Part shown: positions 42,713 to 51,700 of the stretch, in pieces
How positions within the stretch are numbered: position 1 is the stretch's first letter
Layout: each line of letters opens with the position of its first letter
Assembly (NCBI GenBank): GCA_963765285.1
Contig: CAVXVR010000003.1
Location: 1,054,001 to 1,118,000 of the forward strand
Origin: CAVWZH01 sp963765285
GTDB taxonomy: Bacteria > Acidobacteriota > Terriglobia > Terriglobales > Acidobacteriaceae
Length of the DNA: 64,000 nt
Direction of reading: 5' to 3'
Program-made: the position numbers and the translations under genes
The notes under the pieces: generated by a model
Seen by the model: only the letters and a program-made list of their open reading frames with translations
Database searches by the model: none
Told to the model about the DNA's origin: nothing

Positions 42713-43557
42713 CAGTGGTCATGCAGGAAATCGTTGCGGGCAATTTCGCGCCGTTTCGGTTGGTACTTTGGCCTCCAGCTTTACTGCGCATTGTAGATTG
42801 GAACATTGACCGCGGCCTCCAGCTGCAAGGGATCCTGGATTTCCTCGCGGAAACGAACGCCGACATTCTCATCCTGCAGGAAGTGGATCTGAATGCGCGC
42901 CGCACCCACCGCCTGAACATCGGCGAAGAAATCGCGCGGAAACTAAACATGAACTATGTGTTCGGGCGCGAGTTTGAGGAACTTGTCCAGGGGTCCAAAG
43001 CGTCTCCCGCATACCACGGACAGGCTATTCTCGCCAGATGGCCGATTTCAAATCCGCGCCTGATCCGATTTTCCCGCCAGTCGAACTTCTGGCAGCCCCA
43101 CTGGTTTTTGCCGCGGATTGAGCCCTTCCAGGAAAGACTTGGAGGAAGAATCGCGTTGGTGGCCGATATCAATGTGGCCGGATGCAAACTTGTGACCTAC
43201 AATCTTCATCTCGAAAGCCGTGGAGATGATGAATTACGCTTTTCCCAGGTGGAGCAAGTCGTGTCCGATGCCGCGAACCAGGATCCCCGGTGCCCCGTGG
43301 TGGTTGCGGGCGACTTTAACCTGGACGCTGCGAAGAATCCTGCTGCCGCGGCGTTCGCCACCGCAGGGTTTCAGGACGCAATAGCCGCTCACCGCATCCC
43401 TACCACCCCCTCGCGTGGCTTATTTGAACCCGGACGCCGGATTGATTGGGCATTCGTTCGCGGGCCGGTACGAGCCGGCGCCGGCCAGGTACACAGCCAT
43501 GTAAAGGCATCGGACCACTACCCAATATCATTCACCCTGACTGCCGCAAGCAATTGA
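42709..43557 (+). CDS. Endonuclease/exonuclease/phosphatase (EEP) family protein
   Basis: The 282-residue metal-dependent enzyme has EEP motifs: a Glu in ILQEVDLN (about 58), the ILARWPIS strand, VVAGDFNLDAAKN and a terminal SDHYPIS with its catalytic Asp-His. EEP enzymes cleave phosphodiesters in nucleic acid, lipids or inositol phosphates. Here the operon context favours a lipid or phospho-alcohol substrate. No signal peptide is obvious. A GTG at 42709 overlaps the previous stop by 4 nt; the ATG at four codons further is an alternative start. Confidence 0.88.
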   Translation: MTVVMQEIVAGNFAPFRLVLWPPALLRIVDWNIDRGLQLQGILDFLAETNADILILQEVDLNARRTHRLNIGEEIARKLNMNYVFGREFEELVQGSKASPAYHGQAILARWPISNPRLIRFSRQSNFWQPHWFLPRIEPFQERLGGRIALVADINVAGCKLVTYNLHLESRGDDELRFSQVEQVVSDAANQDPRCPVVVAGDFNLDAAKNPAAAAFATAGFQDAIAAHRIPTTPSRGLFEPGRRIDWAFVRGPVRAGAGQVHSHVKASDHYPISFTLTAASN

Positions 43558-43631
43558 TTGCGCTGAGCTATTTCTGGCACGCCGGGGCTTGCGATGGTGG
43601 CAATCCCTACAGATTGTGGGGTTGCGGCGGA

Positions 43632-44081
43632 TCACGCGGCGACCACGTCTGTGGATCTCTCCTCGCGCTCTACCAGCCTAGTCGCAATAGCAAAAAGGGC
43701 GCTTACGGACATGCCACACATCAGGACGCCGATGACGCTCTCCACCGGGCCCAGAGCGCGCCAAACTCGCGGGAGAACGATGTCGCCGTAGCCAACGGTC
43801 GAATAGCTGGTGGCGGAGAAATAAAAGCAAGATTCCCACGACGGTAGACATTGCCAGCGATAAAACCCTGCCCAGAGCAGGATCTGTAGAATGTGCAGGA
43901 TAATCATCACCGTGGTGAACCGAATCATGAGCACGGCCGAACGCCACGGGCTTAGCCCCCGTATGCCACGCTCAATACAGGCCCTGGCCCAATGAATGAG
44001 AACGGCCATTCCGGCGCATTGCAAGCACAGCGTCGCAGTTACAAGAAAGACTGCGGCACCGGTTTGGCGGGCAAGGCCCAT
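43632..44081 (-). CDS. Potassium-channel-like membrane protein
   Basis: The 149-residue protein has three hydrophobic segments and a pore loop with the K+ selectivity signature TVGYGD (in SATSYSTVGYGDIVLP). The pore helix and the last membrane helix (VESVIGVLMCGMSVSALFAI) follow the Ion_trans_2 pattern. The C-terminus is short with no RCK domain, so gating by ligand is unclear. It converges on the EEP gene. Confidence 0.9.
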   Translation of the reverse strand: MGLARQTGAAVFLVTATLCLQCAGMAVLIHWARACIERGIRGLSPWRSAVLMIRFTTVMIILHILQILLWAGFYRWQCLPSWESCFYFSATSYSTVGYGDIVLPRVWRALGPVESVIGVLMCGMSVSALFAIATRLVEREERSTDVVAA

Positions 44082-44649
44082 GGACTCCTCTCGTTGCTTC
44101 CGGACCGGTAGGCTAGGACCGTCGTTCTACGCTGCATGCGATGACTTTTTGCAGTTCACCCAAAGTTCGAACCTGGTTCCAAGGATGCCCAATCCCCGCG
44201 AGCTTCGGTAGAATCGCTGCACTCTGCCCGGCAGCTCCAGGCTTCCGGTACTTATGATGGACACTGGTGGCTTGGCCACCGTTTTTTGATTCCTCCAAAT
44301 AATCTTCATACGCTTCTCTTCTCTATACCAGATGTTCGAGAAGCATTCCCAGTTCCAAACACCGATCGGGGAACAACGCTGAGTTTGCCTTGCTGGAGAG
44401 ATACGCGGCCGTGCCGCAACAACGCCGGACTGTCACCTGCCAGACTGTTGTCACCGCTGATGACCGCTGTTCCCCAGCCGAATGACGCCAGCACGAGACC
44501 GAGTCCTAACTGCCTGTTCCAGCGTGGTTTGTTGCAGTCGCAGCGCCGTCCCGACTGGAATCCCACGTGCTCTGAGTGACGGTGAAGGATTCCGAAACGG
44601 CTCAACACAGGGGCTGAGCCTCCAGTACCTCATCCATCCAGGAGGGTGA
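44082..44649. other. Region without a clearly supported gene
   Basis: About 570 bp. Two overlapping minus-strand frames near 44113-44309 and frames on both strands near 44290-44600 are open, but none has a family pattern, and they compete with each other. Another frameshift could hide a small gene near 44113-44309 (one frame ends in LGELQKVIACS). I leave it unassigned. Confidence 0.4.
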
Positions 44650-45204
44650 ATGAAAAGGAAATTTGCTGCATTCTTCTTTGCCTCAGGGGCTCTCGCTCTG
44701 GTGCTTGCGACAATCGATCGCTCGGCTGCCCAGGAATCAACCCCACAACCGGTTCAACAGTTGAAGCCGTCGGGCCCTGCGGTGATCTACGAAGACGTTC
44801 AACCAGGGGCGAACCAGGAAGTTGAATTACTGAGAAAAGACTTCAGATCGCAAAAAAAGCAGATGGTCGCGGCCAATATGAACCTCACAGATGCGGAGGC
44901 CGAAAAGTTCTGGCCCGTCTACGACCGCTACGCGAACGACTTGGCGAAAATTTACGACACTAAAATATCGCTCATCGAAAACTATCTCGATAATTACAAG
45001 ACGATGAATGGGGAGGAAGCGGAGAAATACATCCGGCAGCGCGCCGGCGTGGAACAGGAGGTGATGCAACTGCGACTGGACTACGTGCCGGAATTTCGCA
45101 AAGTAATCTCAGGCCGGCAAACCGCACTGTTTTTTCAGATCGAATGGCGGCTCGATCTTATGATTAACTTGCAGTTGGCGCAGGCCCCGTTGATTGATCC
45201 GTAG
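44650..45204 (+). CDS. Periplasmic helical protein, Spy/CpxP-like in layout
   Basis: The 184-residue protein has a signal peptide (KRKFAAFFFASGALALVLA, cleavage near SAAQ) and a mainly helical body with repeated aromatic/charged patterns (MNLTDAEAEKFWPVYDRYAN, YDTKISLIENYLDNY). This resembles Spy/CpxP periplasmic helper proteins in arrangement, but I do not see the LTxxQ motif. GGAGGG precedes the ATG. It lies ahead of the respiratory cluster by about 220 bp. Confidence 0.7.
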   Translation: MKRKFAAFFFASGALALVLATIDRSAAQESTPQPVQQLKPSGPAVIYEDVQPGANQEVELLRKDFRSQKKQMVAANMNLTDAEAEKFWPVYDRYANDLAKIYDTKISLIENYLDNYKTMNGEEAEKYIRQRAGVEQEVMQLRLDYVPEFRKVISGRQTALFFQIEWRLDLMINLQLAQAPLIDP

Positions 45205-45426
45205 AGCGCAATCCAGACCGCCGACTCGAAGCCAAACGGGCTAGTAGCGTATGCAGGCATACCTCGAAAGAGTGACCGGAAATTCAGTCAATTTCGTGAT
45301 GTATTCCACGGTTTAATTGGGCATAGTACAGGCCTCCTCGACATTGGTGTGCTCGACAGCCGCGTCACAGAGGTGTAAAGAACTACAGCAGACCAGGACC
45401 CGGAGCCCAGCAAGCGATTAACAACC

Positions 45427-46479
45427 ATGCGCGGAAAAGACAAATCGAGCAGAGCGAGAACGCTTCAGGTAGTCACGTTCCTGTCCTGCTGCGCAGTCAG
45501 GGCCGCGGCCGTGCCGGCGTTTTCTTCGGCGGGGCACTCGAGTATCTTCGCGCCGGAGTCGACCCCCGCTAAGTCGATCTTCGATTTGTCGATCTTTGTC
45601 CTGGGCATTACGGGAACCATATTCGTTGTGGTCTTTAGTCTGCTGGTCTATTCCGTCGTGAAGTTCCGTGGCTCTGCGGGGAATCCAGAGCGCGAGCCGG
45701 CCCAGGTCTATGGCAGCACGCAAATTGAGCTGGCCTGGACGATCATTCCGATTCTGATCGTGGTGGTGTTGTTTATGGCCACGGCCCGGGTCATCCACGC
45801 GGTACAGGACGCCCCCATGCCGCCCACCGCGGTAGAGGTCATTGCCGTTGGGCACCAGTTCTGGTGGGAGTTTCGCTATCCGAAGCTCGGCATCGTTACG
45901 GCGAACGAGCTGCACATTCCGGTGAGCGACCCGGCACGTCCCACACCAACATTCCTGAAGCTGCTTTCCGCTGATACCGATCATAGTTTCTGGATCCCAC
46001 AACTGGCCGGCAAGACCGACCTGATCCCGAACCACCCGAACAGTATGTGGATGGATCCGCACCGAACCGGCGTGTTTCTCGGGCAGTGCGCGCAGTATTG
46101 CGGGACGCAGCACGCCAAGATGCTGTTGCGGGTTTCGGTGGACAGCCCTGAGGATTTTGCGGCATGGGTGCGCAGCCAGCAGCAGCCGGCGATTCAAGAC
46201 GAAAAAGTTATCGCCGGCAAACGCATTTTCGAAACGACTGCGTGCATCAACTGTCATGCGATCAGCGGCACGGTCGCTGACGGACGCTTCGGTCCGGATC
46301 TGACGCACTTGATGAGCCGTCAGACCATCGCCTCGGGAGCGGCTCAGAATACAACGGAGAAACTGCGCCTGTGGATCCAGAAGCCAGACGCTATCAAACC
46401 CGGGTCTCTTATGCCGGCCATGCAACTGAGCGACAGCGATCTCGACGCACTCGTGCGTTATATGGAGACGCTTCGGTAG
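45427..46479 (+). CDS. coxB: Cytochrome c oxidase subunit II fused to cytochrome c (caa3 type)
   Basis: The 350-residue protein has a signal/first helix, two membrane helices near the N-terminus, a CuA domain with CAQYCGTQHAKM near 220 (both Cys, the His and Met ligands) and a C-terminal cytochrome c domain with the haem motif CINCH and a Met near LMPAMQL. This is subunit II of a caa3-type oxidase. It receives electrons via its haem c and passes them to CuA. It is first in the cox operon; a palindrome with flanking direct repeats separates it from coxA. Confidence 0.96.
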   Translation: MRGKDKSSRARTLQVVTFLSCCAVRAAAVPAFSSAGHSSIFAPESTPAKSIFDLSIFVLGITGTIFVVVFSLLVYSVVKFRGSAGNPEREPAQVYGSTQIELAWTIIPILIVVVLFMATARVIHAVQDAPMPPTAVEVIAVGHQFWWEFRYPKLGIVTANELHIPVSDPARPTPTFLKLLSADTDHSFWIPQLAGKTDLIPNHPNSMWMDPHRTGVFLGQCAQYCGTQHAKMLLRVSVDSPEDFAAWVRSQQQPAIQDEKVIAGKRIFETTACINCHAISGTVADGRFGPDLTHLMSRQTIASGAAQNTTEKLRLWIQKPDAIKPGSLMPAMQLSDSDLDALVRYMETLR

Positions 46480-46520
46480 TGTCTTAAATAGCAGTGTTTA
46501 AGACACTACCAGACGCTTCG
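46466..46520. repeat. 14-bp inverted repeat flanked by 10-bp direct repeats
   Basis: GGTAGTGTCTTAAA (46475-46488) and TTTAAGACACTACC (46497-46510) are perfect inverted repeats around an 8-base loop. AGACGCTTCG occurs directly on both sides (46466-46475 and 46511-46520). The left copy and the coxB stop codon lie inside the element. This layout resembles a tiny insertion with target duplication, or a strong hairpin between coxB and coxA. Confidence 0.75.
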
Positions 46521-46544
46521 CTAGACGAAGATTTGGAGAGAACC

Positions 46545-48218
46545 ATGTCATCAAACGCGATGGCCGTCCCGAACGTGCAGGTCGACAGCCAACCCTGGCT
46601 GGAGACGCTGCACGAGTGGGTGACCACGGTTGATCACAAGCGGTTGGGTATTCTCTACGTCCTCTACGCTCTTTTTTTTCTGGTCGTCGGTGGAGTCGAA
46701 GCTATCATCATACGCATCCAGCTGATGTATCCCCACAACCACTTTGTTTCGCCGCAGGTTTTCAACCGCCTGTTCACAATGCATGGCACGACCATGATTT
46801 TCTTCGTGGCCATGCCCGTCCTGTTCGGATTTGCGAACTACCTGGTTCCGTTAATGATTGGCGCGCGGGACATGGCGTTTCCGCGGCTGAACGCCTTTAG
46901 TTTTTGGCTGACGGCGCTGGGTGGAACTCTTCTGTATTTCAGTTTTCTGGGAGGAAGTGGACTTTACGGCGCCGGCAACGCTCCGGACGTTGGCTGGTGG
47001 GCGTATGCTCCGCTGGCTGCGAAGGCGTTTTCCCCCGGCCACAGCTCGGACTACTGGACGATTGCGCTGCTCGTCTCGGGATTTGGCAGCATCGGCACGG
47101 CCATCAATATCATCGCCACCGTTCTCTGCATGCGATGCCCGGGGATGAAGCTCAGCCGCATGCCCCTGCTGGCGTGGCTCAACCTGACAATGTCCGGGAT
47201 GGTTCTGATCGCCATCACGCCGCTGTCCGCGGCTCAAATCATGTTGCTGGTGGATCGATACCTGGGCGGACACTTCTTCGATACTCAGGCCGGTGGCTCC
47301 GCCGTGCTCTGGATGCACTTCTTCTGGATATTCGGCCATCCTGAGGTGTACATCCTGATCATTCCCTGCTTTGCCTTCATGTCGGAAATTGTGCCGGTAT
47401 TTTCGCGGAAGCCGATTTTTGGCTACCCGGTGATGGTCGGGGCCACCGTGTGTATCGCTTTTGTCAGCTTGAGCGTGTGGGCGCACCACATGTTTACCGT
47501 TGGGATGAACTCCTACGCCAACAGCTTTTTCGCCATCACATCAATGATCGTGGGTATTCCGACAGGAATCAAAATCTTCAACTGGCTGGGCACCATGTGG
47601 GGCGGGCGGATCCAGTTCAAGACCCCGATGCTGTTCTGCATCGGATTTCTTTTCCAGTTCTTGATCGCCGGACTCACCGGCATCATGCTCGCTGCGGCGC
47701 CCTTCGATTGGCAGCTAAGCTTGTCGTACTTTGTGGTGGCGCACTTTCACTATGTGATCGTGGGCGGAATCCTGTTCGCGCTCTTCGCCGCATTTTATTA
47801 CTGGTACCCGAAAGTCACAGGAAGAATGCTGAGCGAAACGCTGGGTAAATGGCACTTCTGGCTCTTCCTGATCGGCTTTCACATGACTTTTGATGTGATG
47901 CACTTCCCCGGCTTGCTCGGTATGCCGCGCCGTATCTACACCTATGAACCCGGCCGCGGCTGGGACACCATGAACTTCATTGTCACCATCGGCGCATTCA
48001 TTCAGGGGATTGCGATCCTGATTTTCGTTTGGAACCTCATCATTTCTTACTGGAAAGGCGACAAAGCCGGGAATGATCCCTGGGACGCATGGACCCTGGA
48101 ATGGTCCACAAGCTCTCCGCCCCCAGCCTATAACTTCGCGTCCATTCCGGTGGTCGCGAGCCGCCGTCCGTTGTGGGACCTGAAGCATCCTGAAGATCCG
48201 GATAGCCGCTATGAGTAA
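46545..48218 (+). CDS. coxA: Cytochrome c oxidase subunit I
   Basis: The 557-residue protein has about 12 membrane helices and the haem-copper oxidase residues: haem a His in TMHGTTMIFF, CuB ligands in GHPEVYIL (with the cross-linked Tyr) and HHMF, and haem a3/a ligands in VAHFHYVIVGG. The Glu in HPEV marks the A1-type proton channel. Length and motifs fit aa3/caa3 subunit I. The ATG at 46545 has GGAGAG upstream; an earlier GTG in frame lies inside the palindrome and is less likely. Confidence 0.97.
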   Translation: MSSNAMAVPNVQVDSQPWLETLHEWVTTVDHKRLGILYVLYALFFLVVGGVEAIIIRIQLMYPHNHFVSPQVFNRLFTMHGTTMIFFVAMPVLFGFANYLVPLMIGARDMAFPRLNAFSFWLTALGGTLLYFSFLGGSGLYGAGNAPDVGWWAYAPLAAKAFSPGHSSDYWTIALLVSGFGSIGTAINIIATVLCMRCPGMKLSRMPLLAWLNLTMSGMVLIAITPLSAAQIMLLVDRYLGGHFFDTQAGGSAVLWMHFFWIFGHPEVYILIIPCFAFMSEIVPVFSRKPIFGYPVMVGATVCIAFVSLSVWAHHMFTVGMNSYANSFFAITSMIVGIPTGIKIFNWLGTMWGGRIQFKTPMLFCIGFLFQFLIAGLTGIMLAAAPFDWQLSLSYFVVAHFHYVIVGGILFALFAAFYYWYPKVTGRMLSETLGKWHFWLFLIGFHMTFDVMHFPGLLGMPRRIYTYEPGRGWDTMNFIVTIGAFIQGIAILIFVWNLIISYWKGDKAGNDPWDAWTLEWSTSSPPPAYNFASIPVVASRRPLWDLKHPEDPDSRYE

Positions 48219-48230
48219 AGAGAGAGAGCA

Positions 48231-48828
48231 ATGAGCGCAAGCACAACACCGTTCCCTGGAACAGCCGGAGGCCTGGAGCCTTCCGTATCGCGGCAAGGTG
48301 GCCATGGCTGCTCTGATCATCGCCGAGTCGGCGATTTTCACGATTTTCGTTGTGGCTTACCTGTTCTACGTGGGAAAGAGCCTTAGCGGACCGACTCCAC
48401 GCGAAGTTCTCGAGACACCGATCTTTTTCACCATCTGCCTGTTGTCCAGCAGCCTCACGATTCACTTCGCGGGCAAGTTCCTCGAGCACGGAAAGCAAGG
48501 CGCATTCCTGACCTTGTGGCTGCTCACCATCATTCTGGGCGGCCTCTTCATGTTTGGCACCGGGCGGGAATGGCACCGGCTGATCTACGAACACGGGTTT
48601 ACCATCTCCACCAATCTTTTCGGAACAACCTATTACTCGCTGGTGGGGCTGCACGCCTTTCACGTCACCGTAGGACTGATCATGTTGTGCATGGTGGCTA
48701 TTTTCGGTCTGGCTGGCCGCGTCGGTGTCGATCAATCCCGCCGCGTCGAGGTGCTTTCGATGTACTGGCATTTTGTGGATGCCGTGTGGGTCGTGGTTTT
48801 CACCGTGGTTTATGTTCTCGGGCGTTGA
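48231..48828 (+). CDS. coxC: Cytochrome c oxidase subunit III, frameshift near the N-terminus
   Basis: The readable part from 48298 has the subunit III helices (AALIIAESAIFTIFVVAYLF, FTICLLSSSLTIHFA, GLHAFHVTVGLIML, YWHFVDAVWVVVFTVVYV), including the conserved Glu and His residues. The ATG at 48231 has a good purine-rich site upstream, but its frame is one base off from the body. In the body frame, coding similarity extends upstream as PYRGKVAMAAL, so the shift lies between about 48250 and 48285, with a C-run at 48253-48255 as one candidate. GTG at 48298 could start a shorter protein. Expected length is about 198 residues. Confidence 0.88.
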
Positions 48829-48846
48829 GGAGAGGAAATAGCAGCA

Positions 48847-49059
48847 ATGCAATCCGCAGAACAAGTGGAACAAAGCCGGCTCCCTGTCGAGATCGAAGTG
48901 CCCGCGCCGACCGCATGGCCTTTTGTCCTGGCCTTTGGATCTACCTTACTGTTCGCGGGCCTGGTGACGAACACGTCGGTTAGCGTCCTCGGCGCTGTTC
49001 TGGCTGTGGCAGGTTGCGTCGGCTGGTTCCGGGAAGTTTTCCGCATGAGCATGAAGTGA
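48847..49059 (+). CDS. Small membrane subunit of the oxidase cluster, N-terminal part (frameshift)
   Basis: This part encodes a polar start, one hairpin of two membrane helices (AWPFVLAFGSTLLFAGLVT, VLGAVLAVAGCVGWF) and ends FREVFRMSMK. The other frame starting at 49041 continues with PHEHEVTVPVV, which matches what should follow WFREVF. Adding one T to the four-T run at 49037-49040 joins them into one protein with the larger downstream frame. The homologous arrangement in other Acidobacteria, as I recall it, is a single protein. It sits where subunit IV genes lie. Confidence 0.72.
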   Translation: MQSAEQVEQSRLPVEIEVPAPTAWPFVLAFGSTLLFAGLVTNTSVSVLGAVLAVAGCVGWFREVFRMSMK

Positions 49060-49814
49060 CCGTACCGGTGGTTCCAGATGAGATTCGCGTATCGACCGAA
49101 CGCCGCGTGGTCGAGCGGCTCCCGGTGGCCGCAGATCAGTTGCGCGCCTGGCTACCTGTCCATACCTATCCGATATCGGCAGGTGTGAAAGGCGGATTGG
49201 CCGGGAGCGTAGCCATGGCTGTGCTGGCTTGCGCTTACGGAGTTTTAAAGGTCGGCAGCATCTGGTATCCCATCAATCTGCTGGCGGCGGTCGTATATGC
49301 GCAGTCGTTGAAGCTCGGCCCGGCGCAGCTGAATTCGTTTCACGCGGACAGCTTCGTGATTGCCTTGGGTCTGCACGCGCTTGTCTCCACTCTGGTGGGC
49401 GTGCTCTATGGCGCAATGCTTCCCATGTTCCCGCGCAGGCCCATCGTGCTCGGAGGGGTGATCGCCCCGGTGCTGTGGTCGGGGCTGCTGTACACGATGC
49501 TCGGCCTGCTGAATCCTTTGCTGGCGAGCCACATCGACTGGTCCTGGTTTTTCGCTTCTCAGTCGGCCTTCGGCATTGTCGCAGGGTTCGTGGTCGTACG
49601 GCAGTCGCGCATGCCAACCCGCGAGAATCTGACGTTCGCGATGCGCGCGGGTGTAGAGGCCCCCGGAATCATTTCGCCTCGAGGAGAAAAGGACGCCCGT
49701 GAAGCGTTTTCGATATCTATGGACGTCCGCAGTACTGAGCATCTCGTTGCTCTCGGGTTGCGGGACTCCGCCTGGTCAGCCAAAGAAAGGTTCGGAGATG
49801 CTGGCGCCGACTGA
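49041..49814 (+). CDS. Multi-pass membrane protein of the oxidase cluster, C-terminal part (frameshift)
   Basis: The frame encodes VSTERRVVERLPVAAD, then five or more membrane helices (GGLAGSVAMAVLACAYGVL, SIWYPINLLAAVVYA, FVIALGLHALVSTLVGVLY, PIVLGGVIAPVLWSG) and ends beyond RAGVEAPG. It is probably the second half of the 48847 gene. Its end reads 116 nt into the next gene; adding one A to the run in GAAAAGG near 49687-49690 would stop it at a TGA just before the next start. No exact function is known; it is a conserved companion of bc/caa3 clusters. Confidence 0.72.
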   Translation, partial: PHEHEVTVPVVPDEIRVSTERRVVERLPVAADQLRAWLPVHTYPISAGVKGGLAGSVAMAVLACAYGVLKVGSIWYPINLLAAVVYAQSLKLGPAQLNSFHADSFVIALGLHALVSTLVGVLYGAMLPMFPRRPIVLGGVIAPVLWSGLLYTMLGLLNPLLASHIDWSWFFASQSAFGIVAGFVVVRQSRMPTRENLTFAMRAGVEAPGIISPRGEKDAREAFSISMDVRSTEHLVALGLRDSAWSAKERFGDAGAD

Positions 49815-50427
49815 GATTCTGGAGTTTGGCACCCTGTACGCGGAAAACTGCTCGGGTTGCCACGGCGCGGAAGGACGGGGAGGAGCGGCGATTGCTCTTG
49901 CCGATCCGGTTTATCTAGCCATCGCGGATGAAACCACGATGCGTAAGGTCATCGCCGGCGGTGTGCGCGGCACTTCGATGCCGGCCTTTGCTCAAAGCGC
50001 GGGCGGAATGCTAACGGACAAGCAGGTCGATGTCATCACCAGCGGGATCCGCTCGCGCTGGAGCCGGCCGGGAATTCTTGACGGAGCCAATCCGCCGTCC
50101 TATGCAGCGAAATCCGCAGGCGATCCTCGGCAAGGCGAAGTGGTTTACGGAACCTACTGCGCATCTTGCCACGGCCCGGGCGGCCAGGGCGGTCCCAAGG
50201 GCAGTGCCATCACCAATGATTCCTTTCTGGCGCTGGTCAGCGATCAAGGCCTGCGCACGATTGTGATCACCGGCCGCCCCGAACTCGGCGCGCCCGACTG
50301 GCGAGGAAATGTGCCCGGCAAACCGATGTCGGACCAGGAGATCACCGACGTAGTGGCCTGGCTCGCCTCGCGCCGGGTCCAAGACCCCGGGCAGCCTTAT
50401 TCCGTTTCGAATTATGCGCAGCACTAG
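49699..50427 (+). CDS. Dihaem cytochrome c lipoprotein
   Basis: The 242-residue protein has a lipobox (LLSGC, Cys21) and two cytochrome c domains, each with one haem motif: CSGCH at 51-55 and CASCH near 153. Axial Met candidates lie in GTSMPAF and VPGKPMSD. It should carry electrons between the bc complex and the caa3 oxidase on the periplasmic side. The start is a GTG overlapping the tail of the preceding frame; the Rieske gene follows by 10 bp. Confidence 0.92.
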   Translation: MKRFRYLWTSAVLSISLLSGCGTPPGQPKKGSEMLAPTEILEFGTLYAENCSGCHGAEGRGGAAIALADPVYLAIADETTMRKVIAGGVRGTSMPAFAQSAGGMLTDKQVDVITSGIRSRWSRPGILDGANPPSYAAKSAGDPRQGEVVYGTYCASCHGPGGQGGPKGSAITNDSFLALVSDQGLRTIVITGRPELGAPDWRGNVPGKPMSDQEITDVVAWLASRRVQDPGQPYSVSNYAQH

Positions 50428-50437
50428 GAGTTTGACC

Positions 50438-50986
50438 ATGTCCAATGAAACTGCGCTTACGCGCCGCGGGTTCTTTACGAAGATGGGAATTCTGTTCAAC
50501 GGATTGGTGGCGACCGCATTGGCAGTGCCGATCGTGGGGTTCCTTCTCTCATCGATCACCCGCGGGCGCGCGAACGGCTATCTGTCCTGGGTGCCCCTTG
50601 GGCAGGTGAGCGAATTCCCGGAAGGCGAGACCCGGCTGGCCACGTTCCGGAATCCCTATGTGATGCCGACGGACGGCAAGACAGTGGACACGGCTTGCTG
50701 GGTGCGGCGCGTCGCAGGCGATGAATTCCAGGTCTTTGCAGTCAACTGCGCGCACCTGGGTTGTCCGGTTCGCTGGTTTCCGCAATCTGGCCTTTTCATG
50801 TGCCCGTGCCACGGCGGAGCGTATTACCGCGACGGCTCGCGCGCCTCAGGGCCGCCCGAGCGCGGACTTTTCGAATATCCCTACAAAGTTGAGAACGGCC
50901 TGGTCACTATTCAGGCGGGTGAGCTACCTACGCCCGGAGAACCGATCGCGGCGCTCACCGGAGAGAAACCGCCATGCGCAGGATGA
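50438..50986 (+). CDS. Rieske [2Fe-2S] protein of a cytochrome bc complex
   Basis: The 182-residue protein has a twin-arginine-like start (TRRGFF) with one membrane anchor (GLVATALAVPIVGFLLSSI) and a Rieske domain with CAHLGC and CPCHGG supplying the Cys/His ligands. It transfers electrons from quinol to cytochrome c. TAGGAG precedes the ATG. The cytochrome b gene starts within its last codons (overlap 13 nt). Confidence 0.95.
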   Translation: MSNETALTRRGFFTKMGILFNGLVATALAVPIVGFLLSSITRGRANGYLSWVPLGQVSEFPEGETRLATFRNPYVMPTDGKTVDTACWVRRVAGDEFQVFAVNCAHLGCPVRWFPQSGLFMCPCHGGAYYRDGSRASGPPERGLFEYPYKVENGLVTIQAGELPTPGEPIAALTGEKPPCAG

Positions 50987-51700
50987 TCGGCAGAATTGGA
51001 GAATGGTTCGACCGCCGCTTGCAATTGGCGGCTCCCATTCGCGAAGCTGTCGAGCACCCCGTGCCCCGCAGGACGGCGAGCTGGTGGTACGTGTTTGGCA
51101 GCGCCGCGCTCACCGTTTTCCTTCTGCAACTCGTTACCGGAATTCTCCTCGCCCTGATCTACGTACCGTCGGCGGGCGAGGCCTGGAGCAGCCTGCAAGC
51201 CCTGAATCATGACGTGACTCTTGGCTGGTTCATCCGCGCCATGCATGGATGGGGCTCGAACTTCATGGTGGCGATTGTCCTCATCCACATGATGCAGGTA
51301 TTCCTTTTCGGAGCTTACAAGTTTCCCCGGGAACTCACCTGGATCATTGGCGTTTTTCTGTTGCTGATGACTCTGGGGATGGCCTTCAGCGGACAAGTGT
51401 TGCGCTTCGATCAGGATGCCTATTGGGGATTGGGAATCGGCGCGTCAATCGCCAGCCGCGTTCCCATTCTCGGGCCCGCGATCGTGAAATTAATGCTGGG
51501 CGGGCCAATTATTGCGGGCGCGACTCTTTCGCGATTCTTCACTCTGCATGTCTTCGTGATTCCGGGATTGCTCATTGGTTTCGTCGCCCTTCACGTTTTG
51601 ATGGTGCTCAAGCTGGGAATCAACGAATGGCCTATGCCCGGTCGGATCGTGAGACGAGCCACCTATGAAACGGAATACCATGAATTGACCAAAGAAAGAT
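50974..51700 (+). CDS. Cytochrome b, N-terminal (b6-like) part; frameshift at its end
   Basis: The readable part has four membrane helices with the haem b ligands (HGWGSNFMVAIVLIHMMQ, HVFVIPGLLIGFVALHVLM) and the quinol-site segment GMAFSGQVLRFDQDAYWG. After YHELTK the frame is lost; removing one A from 51695-51697 leads on as EDGAPFFPYAVWKDLFF and into the C-terminal part. The frame left uncorrected runs to 52182 with no domain content. The start overlaps the Rieske gene by 13 nt. Confidence 0.9.

Noticed and set aside
45418..46425. A 335-codon minus-strand frame opposite coxB
   Set aside because: It mirrors coxB, whose CuA and haem c motifs are unmistakable.
51691..51700. Programmed ribosomal frameshifting in cytochrome b
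   Set aside because: No slippery heptamer with a downstream structure is apparent, and similar one-base shifts occur in unrelated genes, so sequence error is simpler.
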